IMG/VR virus record: IMGVR_UViG_3300047548_000085 | Location: 1 to 56,858 of that record | DNA: 56,858 nucleotides | Reading direction: 5' to 3' (one strand) | Source of the DNA: a virus | Part shown: one piece after another, positions 33,349 to 39,220 of the stretch | How the letters are laid out: every line of letters starts with the position of its first letter | How positions within the stretch are numbered: the stretch's first letter is position 1 | The notes under the pieces: generated by a model | What the model was told of the DNA's origin: nothing | The model's database searches: none | The model's input: only the letters and a program-made list of their open reading frames with translations | Made by a program: the position numbers and the translations under genes

Positions 33349-35032
33349 AAGTCTTGTAAACAGACTGTAAAATAATCATGTGGAGCAATCCAAGATAGAA
33401 CGCTCGTTGGTGTGGGGTCTTTGCTTCAATCTTTTTATTGGTTGGAGCCAGACTTCCTTTTTGTAGAACAAAGTAATAGAAGTCATCAATCTCAGTTAAT
33501 TCGTCAGTTATTGCAAGTTTTATTTGACTAGTGAAGTTTTCTGGGGTAAGATATACAGTGTTCCCGTTGATGAGTGATTTCCAAAGAGTTAACATCTGTC
33601 TGTAATCAATATCTTCTAATCCAGTATGAACCATCTCTAGTTTTGGATGGTAGTTGAAATAGAAGTAAAACAACAGATAACTAATACCCTTCGCAAACGA
33701 TCTCTGTTCTCCCTCTGTATCCAATGCAGAACAGATTGTCTCAAACTTCTTTCTAAACTGCTTCTTAGAAATATCTTCGTGTAAATCCAAATACAATTTT
33801 ACAATCTTCTGACACATATCGTCTGGTCGGAACATTCTCGTTCCAGTATCAAGATTACCAGCTGGACATTGGTAACATGCATTCTTTAGATCACAAGTTC
33901 TGCACTGTTCTTCTTCTTGGAACATCTTAGCGTATTCTGTTTGGAATGCTTTGTAACGATCAATGTAGATTGCATTGTCGTAGATGTTACCAAGAATCGC
34001 TACCTCACCAGCACCAGCCTTTTGGTTAGTGAAGAAGTAGCAACCAGAGAAGTCACCAGAAGCGTCAATGGCAATCATGTCAGAACCAATCATGCAGTTC
34101 TCTTCGCCTTTTTGACCAACACCTTCTGAGAAGTGAATCTGAAGATCGTTATACTTATCTAGAACGAATAGGATATCTTTATGGAGTTTGTCCCATTCAT
34201 CATCGCTCCAACGAATAAATCCCTTGCTTGAATCAAGAACTAGCGGATGAACCACCATACGACGAATACCACGTTGGTATAGATTATCAACAAAGTTTGT
34301 GAAATATGGAGCATTCTCTCTTGCAAGAGTACAACGGATGGTCACACGCTTCTGTTGTTTGGCATCTTCATTGATGTACTGAATCATCTCCATAAGTTTG
34401 TCAATTTTATCTTGACCAATCTCACGATGATCAACTTCTGCTCTATCTGTATCTAATGAGATGAGCATGTAAGTGAAGTCGTATGTGAACCACTCATCAA
34501 CTAAAGACTCAGTTAGAAGAAGACCATTGGTTACCATACCGATGACAGTATTAGTATCTCCACGTGAGTGTAGTTGAATTTCCTCTTTGTTTTTATGAAC
34601 AAAGTCTAGGATAATGTCTTTGTGGATTAGTGGTTCGCCACCGAAGAAGTTAAAGATTTTCTTCTGGCGTTTATTGGAGTTCATCAGAAAACGATATGCC
34701 TTTAGAAGACTCTCGCTAGTGAAACGTCCAAAATCTTTATTATGCTGTTCGTAACAATAGGTGCAAGAAAGGTTGCACGCATTTGTCAGAATGAGGTTCA
34801 TCTGTTTCAATTCTTCGAAAAGATATGGAACAGATTCCATCGGAACGATGGTTTCTTCTGGTTTAGGTACGACTGAAACTAACTTGTTAGTTTTAGAAAG
34901 ACCTTTTGGAGTGATAATTTCTTCACTCTTAAAACGCAATGAACCATCCTCAGATAGTTCAACTGTTGCAGAGTGTTGCGCTTTACGTTCTGCTAATTGT
35001 TCTTTAGTTAACCAAATAACTGGTTGTGACAT
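33296..35032 (-). CDS. radical SAM/SPASM protein A, with C-terminal extension
   Basis: 578 aa, the largest of the four. C86, C90, C93 (TNACNLSCTYCYEQ), GGEP at 131-134 (NFFGGEPLIHKD), and a full SPASM set: C313, C331, C377, C380, C386, C389, C407 (QCRTCDLKNACYQCPAGNLD...DDMCQKI). This is the architecture of anaerobic sulfatase-maturase-like and RiPP-maturing enzymes. About 85 residues precede the barrel and ~160 follow SPASM (SKKQFRKKFETICSALD, TYEGTFSERLVESSS); neither resembles a known domain. It starts 14 nt after the Cys-rich peptide gene with GAGG before the ATG, the usual position of the main maturase next to its precursor. Confidence 0.92.
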   Translation of the reverse strand: MSQPVIWLTKEQLAERKAQHSATVELSEDGSLRFKSEEIITPKGLSKTNKLVSVVPKPEETIVPMESVPYLFEELKQMNLILTNACNLSCTYCYEQHNKDFGRFTSESLLKAYRFLMNSNKRQKKIFNFFGGEPLIHKDIILDFVHKNKEEIQLHSRGDTNTVIGMVTNGLLLTESLVDEWFTYDFTYMLISLDTDRAEVDHREIGQDKIDKLMEMIQYINEDAKQQKRVTIRCTLARENAPYFTNFVDNLYQRGIRRMVVHPLVLDSSKGFIRWSDDEWDKLHKDILFVLDKYNDLQIHFSEGVGQKGEENCMIGSDMIAIDASGDFSGCYFFTNQKAGAGEVAILGNIYDNAIYIDRYKAFQTEYAKMFQEEEQCRTCDLKNACYQCPAGNLDTGTRMFRPDDMCQKIVKLYLDLHEDISKKQFRKKFETICSALDTEGEQRSFAKGISYLLFYFYFNYHPKLEMVHTGLEDIDYRQMLTLWKSLINGNTVYLTPENFTSQIKLAITDELTEIDDFYYFVLQKGSLAPTNKKIEAKTPHQRAFYLGLLHMIILQSVYKTYEGTFSERLVESSSHSQ

Positions 35033-35046
35033 AACGAATCCTCATT

Positions 35047-35250
35047 TTATAGTGTTCCACGCCCACAAGCGCAAGCGCATTGACATTCACAAACAGTTGT
35101 GTAGTCGTCGTAAAAGATATGATTATGTGATGCTAGTTGTTCTAAAACATCTAACATCTGGCGGTAAGTGTCCGCAGTAATATTGTCTCCGCTATTTTTA
35201 GCAGGAACATCTGAATTAACTGACGTAGTTGATGTGTTTTCTACACCCAT
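35047..35250 (-). CDS. Cys-rich putative precursor peptide (67 aa) with CxCxCxCxC tail
   Basis: 67 aa. Three parts are visible. Residues 1-24 are Ser/Thr/Asn-rich and probably disordered (MGVENTSTTSVNSDVPAKN). Then comes a helix plus HxH...DD segment (ITADTYRQMLDVLEQLASHN then HIFYDDYTT). The tail is VCECQCACACGRGTL, with five cysteines at every second residue. The middle part resembles the repeated ASrhNELRDAINQIRSHYHT-VDD motif of the protein at 36972-37358. The gene lies immediately upstream of four radical SAM genes. A strong AGGAG precedes the ATG, and the gaps are 8 nt and 14 nt. I infer it is a substrate of those enzymes (RiPP-like leader plus core) or a Cys-rich metal-binding tail-tip peptide. 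No GG-type leader cleavage site is seen. Confidence 0.8.
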   Translation of the reverse strand: MGVENTSTTSVNSDVPAKNSGDNITADTYRQMLDVLEQLASHNHIFYDDYTTVCECQCACACGRGTL

Positions 35251-35258
35251 GATTTCTC

Positions 35259-36167
35259 CTATTCGATAACATCAACGATGTACTCTCGGAAGAATCGGTT
35301 TTTACTTGCAGTAAAAGCCATGTCCATAGTAGTACCAGTATTCCAACGGATGCTGATGTATCCTCGTTGTTTATTTAGGGTATTGACTATTACCTTATTT
35401 CCGTCCATGGTGTAGTCAAAGTTCGTGTCAACCTTAATCTTGGCGTCTTTGAAGAACTCTGGGAAGTGGTGATTCACAAACCAAGTCTTAAATGGCTCTA
35501 GTGTAAACTCAGTTCCACGAACCATAATGCTATTTTCGCCAATGATTCTAGCGTTTTTGCTAACACGAGGTTTAAAGATGATTTCGTTTAAATTCTTAAG
35601 ATGATTCGCCACTGTGTATACATGGTTCTGCCCATACTTGGCTTCAATGTTTTCAACACACTGAACTGAATGTGGGTTTAGAACGATGTAGTAAAGCGGA
35701 AGGTCTTTGGCTTTGTAACAGAACATCCAAGGAATCATTTTTGGATTTTCAATTTCTTCACCAGATACCAAATCAACAATGGTGTTACCTAACCTGTGAT
35801 ACCAAGAAGTTTTAGAAATAACATCTTTCTGTTCAATTCCACCTGTTGGTAAAATAGCACCCATCATTGCAATGTTATCTGAAGTCTTGTCCATAATTTC
35901 TGCGATTGTGTCAAAATTTAATGGGACTTCAGTTTCTGGGTCGTGTACACTGAATGGACGTTTTAAGATCAAATGATCTTCAGTGTAAACGGCTCCAGTG
36001 ATGGCGAACCTATTATCAACTTTTTGAAAGAATGAAATGTAGTTGGTGTAATCTTTGGCGTTGTTGCTATACCCAAGTCCTGGATTGATACCAACATTAG
36101 CCATGTTTAAAGAATCATCCCATGGATCTGGTTGACCCATAGCAGTTTGTAGTAAGAATACTCTCAT
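35259..36167 (-). CDS. unknown 302-aa protein in the maturation block
   Basis: 302 aa, not recognised. The N-terminal part (MRVFLLQTAMGQPDPWDDSL, NMANVGINPGLGYSNNAKDY) and the central VVSGEEIEN...MIPWMFCYKAKDLPLY look beta/alpha mixed. There is no Walker, radical SAM, Cys-cluster or membrane signature. Its ATG overlaps the diiron gene's stop by 4 nt (ATGA) and its end lies 8 nt from the Cys-rich peptide, so it is made with both. It could be a peptide-binding partner, scaffold or modifying enzyme of a new kind. I cannot say more. Confidence 0.7.
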   Translation of the reverse strand: MRVFLLQTAMGQPDPWDDSLNMANVGINPGLGYSNNAKDYTNYISFFQKVDNRFAITGAVYTEDHLILKRPFSVHDPETEVPLNFDTIAEIMDKTSDNIAMMGAILPTGGIEQKDVISKTSWYHRLGNTIVDLVSGEEIENPKMIPWMFCYKAKDLPLYYIVLNPHSVQCVENIEAKYGQNHVYTVANHLKNLNEIIFKPRVSKNARIIGENSIMVRGTEFTLEPFKTWFVNHHFPEFFKDAKIKVDTNFDYTMDGNKVIVNTLNKQRGYISIRWNTGTTMDMAFTASKNRFFREYIVDVIE

Positions 36168-36952
36168 AGTGTTTTTCTATACGCCTTCAAATCATTAACA
36201 GTTTCAAATTCTTTACCAACCAAGTTTGATGCAATTCTTAAGATTGTTGAGTGTAACCTTCTTTGGTCTTTCTCATTAAACTCTAAGATGTCATTTAGGA
36301 AGTGGTCGAATAACTCTGGGTTTGGTAACCTAGAATGTACCGACTTCTTATCTATGTCTAGAGTTGATGACGCTTTAATAGAAATGAAGAAACGCTTAGA
36401 TAAGAACAGTTGAAAAATAGTAAGGATAGCCTTTTCATGTTCTTTCTTGTAATACTTTTTCATAAAAGTCTTAAACGCTGCAGCATGATTGGCTTCGTCA
36501 AGGACTAGATTTTTATAGATGTTCTTGATTAGTGGTTCTTTATGCCAATCAGCCATCTTACGATACCAACGAATAACTGACAATTCAGTACACATATGAA
36601 GAGCCATCATTTCAGCAACTGACATAGGAGAATCGCTGAATGGAATAGCGACTTCTTCAAACTCTCTTATTGTTGCTTCGTTATCGGGAATAAAACGGCT
36701 GCAATATTCTTTTAGGATATATGCGTGTTTATGCTCATCGTGCACCCACTTGATGATGAATGAACGTAAGTCTAAGTCTTCTGGGATTTCGTTAAGCATA
36801 GAGATTGCTGCTGGTAGAGATGCATACTCAATAACGGTATTCATCTTCACAACCTCTGCATTAGTTTGGGATAGTTCAGTTTCCTGATAACTATCCCAAT
36901 TTATTTTAGATGCGTCAAACGATCTATTTTGGTAAATTTTTTGCGAAAACAT
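36164..36952 (-). CDS. ferritin-like diiron oxygenase-type protein
   Basis: 262 aa. The four-helix carboxylate-bridged diiron site is readable: E42 (NTVIEYASLP), E73 and H76 in the ExxH of KWVHDEHKHAYIL, E123 (MCTELSVIRWYRK), and E153 and H156 in LVLDEANHAAAF. This two-ExxH arrangement is that of the ribonucleotide reductase R2/ferritin-like oxidase family, including AurF-like and desaturase-like enzymes that oxidise amines or carbon chains. No ferritin storage-type pattern is seen. It is the first gene of the coupled maturation block and overlaps the 302-aa gene by 4 nt. The start has a weak ribosome binding site. Substrate unknown; oxidation of the neighbouring peptide is inferred. Confidence 0.72.
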   Translation of the reverse strand: MFSQKIYQNRSFDASKINWDSYQETELSQTNAEVVKMNTVIEYASLPAAISMLNEIPEDLDLRSFIIKWVHDEHKHAYILKEYCSRFIPDNEATIREFEEVAIPFSDSPMSVAEMMALHMCTELSVIRWYRKMADWHKEPLIKNIYKNLVLDEANHAAAFKTFMKKYYKKEHEKAILTIFQLFLSKRFFISIKASSTLDIDKKSVHSRLPNPELFDHFLNDILEFNEKDQRRLHSTILRIASNLVGKEFETVNDLKAYRKTL

Positions 36953-36971
36953 AATATATCACAATAAACCT

Positions 36972-37358
36972 TTATGATGTTCTATCGTCAACTGTGTGGT
37001 AGTGACTTCTAATTTGATTGATCGCATCTCTCAATTCATTGTGGCGAGATGCAGAAATTGCTGTGTTGGCTGTTGTATTAGTTGGTGCAGAAGTTGCAGC
37101 GTCTGGACCAGAAGTATTTACGTCACGATAGTAGTTGTTTCTATCGCCATTATTACCATATGTAGCCAACTGATAGGCATCGTCATATGTATGATAATGC
37201 CCATTCATATTATTGATAAGAGTAGCAATGCTATTTAAGTCGCTGGCACGTACTGTGTTTCCTGCCTGAATCGCATTTCTAAGTGTTGCTATTTCAGTAG
37301 CGATAGAACCACTACCAGTAAAAACTAATGCCTTTGCGCCACGCTCTGCGGTTGCCAT
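36972..37358 (-). CDS. HxH-DD repeat virion-type protein
   Basis: 128 aa with two copies of one unit: ASDLNSIATLINNMNGHYHT-YDD (near residues 39-62) and ASRHNELRDAINQIRSHYHT-VDD (near 102-125, C-terminus). Each is a short helix followed by HYHTxDD. HxH motifs in T4 fibres (gp12, gp37) coordinate metal at trimer axes, so this may be a metal-binding trimeric tip. A related unit occurs in the Cys-rich peptide at 35047-35250. Between the repeats is a low-complexity region (YRDVNTSGPDAATSAPTNTT). AGGAG lies before the ATG. It sits between a small unknown gene and the maturation block. Virion location and metal binding are inferred. Confidence 0.65.
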   Translation of the reverse strand: MATAERGAKALVFTGSGSIATEIATLRNAIQAGNTVRASDLNSIATLINNMNGHYHTYDDAYQLATYGNNGDRNNYYRDVNTSGPDAATSAPTNTTANTAISASRHNELRDAINQIRSHYHTVDDRTS

Positions 37359-37359
37359 G

Positions 37360-37734
37360 TTACACTCCTAGTACTTCGTTTGCCCAATCCGTGTCCCAAG
37401 AATCGCCAACTGCAACATAAACCTTTTCAGAATCAATATTTTTACTAATAAGATATTTAACAGTATCTGTGACTAAAGAAACTGCTTCACCTTCTTCCAA
37501 TAACTCTTTAATGTGACTAACTGCTTCTGGGTTAAAATCAAGTTTTAAGAATGACTCATAGACTTTATCCCAATCTGGATTTATTACTGCAAAACCACCA
37601 GGAATATCTGCAACTGCACTTTCTTTAACTGCAATGATAGTTTGTTCAACTGGCTCGTCAGAGTATTCAAAATTGAATAGTCCACTACCCTTAACAAACT
37701 CATAAAAGAAATGAAGGTGTTGCTCTGGAGTCAT
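37360..37734 (-). CDS. 124-aa acidic protein of unknown function
   Basis: Starts at ATG 37734, overlapping the fibre stop as TAATG; an earlier in-frame start at 37749 lies within the fibre gene and is unlikely. The protein (TPEQHLHFFYEFVKGSGLFN, FAVINPDWDKVYESFLKLDF, LVTDTVKYLISKNIDSEKVY) is acidic and mixed alpha/beta, with no known motif or Cys cluster. Position between fibre genes suggests an assembly or virion function, but none can be named. Confidence 0.6.
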   Translation of the reverse strand: MTPEQHLHFFYEFVKGSGLFNFEYSDEPVEQTIIAVKESAVADIPGGFAVINPDWDKVYESFLKLDFNPEAVSHIKELLEEGEAVSLVTDTVKYLISKNIDSEKVYVAVGDSWDTDWANEVLGV

Positions 37735-38990
37735 TATAGAATTACACACTCAACTAATTTTACACCAGCATCTTGATTGGTCTCAAGAGCGATGGCAAAT
37801 GAATTTTGATGGTCACTGTAGAATGCGCAACCTTCTTGATTGCTGATTAGTGGTTGACCCTTACGAATTGGACCAACTACTTTAACTGGAACACGACCAC
37901 GTAGGGCAATCGCTTGTCCTGGAGCCTCGTCATTCATTAAGAATGCTGGGTTTGTGGAAACAACACCAAGGACTCGTTGACCAGATAACCATGAGGCAGT
38001 TGCCTCAGACTTTTCGTCGTATGAAACAACCAGAACAGTTCCTGGTTCATATTCTTTATCAGTTGTATATTTTTCTGCCAAGTCGGCGTAGCGAGCAGAA
38101 GTAGCAGTACCGTAAATAACACCGAAACGATTGTCTGATTGACCAATATCACCACTACCATTAGTACCAGTTTTGATTAAAGATGGGGCAGATAATGCAG
38201 ATGTAGTCAATGAACTTAGAGTCATTGAAGCATTAGTTGCAATAGAAATTTGTGGGTTTCCAGCAACACCGTCACCGTTAGTAATAGAAAGACCATTACC
38301 ACCAACAGTTATTGTGCGTTCTGTGACACCAGCGTTACCTGTACGAACATAGAAGCCTGTAGCAGAAGTGGCAGAAGCAATAGCAGTTAGTTCATTAGAG
38401 AACGGCTGAATATCAGTACCAATACCAAGACCTAAGTTAGTTCTAGCCTGAACAGCAGTTGATGCACCAGTACCACCATCAACAATCGCTAAGTCAGTAA
38501 TACCAGTGATAGAACCACCAGTAATAGAAACTGCAGTGGAGTTTTGAGTTGCAAGAGAACCTAAACCTAAGTTTGTTCGAGCATTACCAGCAGTTGTAGC
38601 ACCAGTACCACCGTTACCGATAGCAACAATACCAGACACGTTAGTAGCATTACCAGTAACAGTACCAGTAAGATTTCCAGTTACGTTACCTGTTAGGTTT
38701 CCAGTAAATGAAGCAGTAATAACACCAGCAGAAAAGTTACCATTAGTTCTAGTAACAACAGTATTACCAGTCGTGTCTGTGCTAGATGAGGTTAAACCAT
38801 CTAGTAAGTCTGCATCAAGACCAGATCCAAGACCATCTACAGTTAGTAGTTTAGTTAGCACATCTGCTGCAGTGTAAGCAGATGCGTCTAATTTTTGACC
38901 AACCTCAGCATTAAGATTACTGAAATTAGCGTCTGCCTCTGCGATTGTAAGAGGAGATCCTTTAATAGATCTTAAAACGATCGTTGCCAT
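37734..38990 (-). CDS. tail fibre protein with C-terminal YADLAEKY domain
   Basis: 418 aa. The N-terminal LRSIKGSPLTIAEADANFSN is a fibre attachment motif. The shaft contains SLATQNSTAV-type and TGASTAVQARTNLGLGIGTD units almost identical to the 238-aa fibre. The C-terminal domain (TATSARYADLAEKYTTDKEY, EPGTVLVVSYDEKSEATASW, RGRVPVKVVGPIRKGQPLIS) is the widespread phage module in which AxLAEKY is followed by a beta domain with LSGQRVLGVVSTNPAF. The gene overlaps both neighbours by TAATG. A trimeric fibre or baseplate-linked appendage is most likely. Confidence 0.72.
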   Translation of the reverse strand: MATIVLRSIKGSPLTIAEADANFSNLNAEVGQKLDASAYTAADVLTKLLTVDGLGSGLDADLLDGLTSSSTDTTGNTVVTRTNGNFSAGVITASFTGNLTGNVTGNLTGTVTGNATNVSGIVAIGNGGTGATTAGNARTNLGLGSLATQNSTAVSITGGSITGITDLAIVDGGTGASTAVQARTNLGLGIGTDIQPFSNELTAIASATSATGFYVRTGNAGVTERTITVGGNGLSITNGDGVAGNPQISIATNASMTLSSLTTSALSAPSLIKTGTNGSGDIGQSDNRFGVIYGTATSARYADLAEKYTTDKEYEPGTVLVVSYDEKSEATASWLSGQRVLGVVSTNPAFLMNDEAPGQAIALRGRVPVKVVGPIRKGQPLISNQEGCAFYSDHQNSFAIALETNQDAGVKLVECVIL

Positions 38991-39220
38991 TACTTGTCCT
39001 TATTAATCAATAGCATTAGCATTTGTTTGATTTCTGAAACATCCGATTCAATCTTATCAATCTTCTCGGCGTTTTGTTGTACTTGTTCTTTCAATTCTAT
39101 CTGCGCTTGTTGTTTCTTTAAAAATGCTTCTTTGGCAGACCTGTTAGTATTTATGATTGCACCACTAGTCATGTCTCGGACAAGACCAGTGGCGTTTTCA
39201 ATCTTAACAAATCTTTCCAT
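38990..39220 (-). CDS. small coiled-coil virion-associated protein
   Basis: 76 aa from ATG 39220, which overlaps the stop of the 2159-aa gene as TAATG; an earlier frame opening at 39232 is not needed. It begins MERFVKIENATGLVRDMTSG then AIINTNRSAKEAFLKKQQAQ, and continues as a Gln/Lys/Glu-rich coiled coil (LKEQVQQNAEKIDKIESDVS). Proteins with this ERFVKIEN...GLVRD...GAIINT start are small conserved members of marine T4-like phages, usually near tail genes. It probably forms a helical spacer or plug. Function unknown. Confidence 0.6.
   Translation of the reverse strand: MERFVKIENATGLVRDMTSGAIINTNRSAKEAFLKKQQAQIELKEQVQQNAEKIDKIESDVSEIKQMLMLLINKDK

Noticed and set aside
29856-35032. Radical SAM genes as anaerobic ribonucleotide reductase activase or queuosine-type metabolic genes
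   Set aside because: No NrdD or tRNA-modification partner is nearby. Three of the genes have the GGEP motif and SPASM-type cysteines, and they adjoin a Cys-rich peptide inside a fibre operon.
36164-36952. Diiron protein as ribonucleotide reductase small subunit (NrdB)
   Set aside because: It is too short (262 aa), has no radical Tyr context or C-terminal NrdA-binding tail that I can see, and no NrdA is adjacent.
39148-39155. CATAAATA late-promoter-like octamer within the 76-aa coiled-coil gene
   Set aside because: One mismatch, but it lies inside a coding region about 160 nt from the next start, and a similar intragenic CATAAATA occurs near 30100-30115. It is likely chance in AT-rich DNA.
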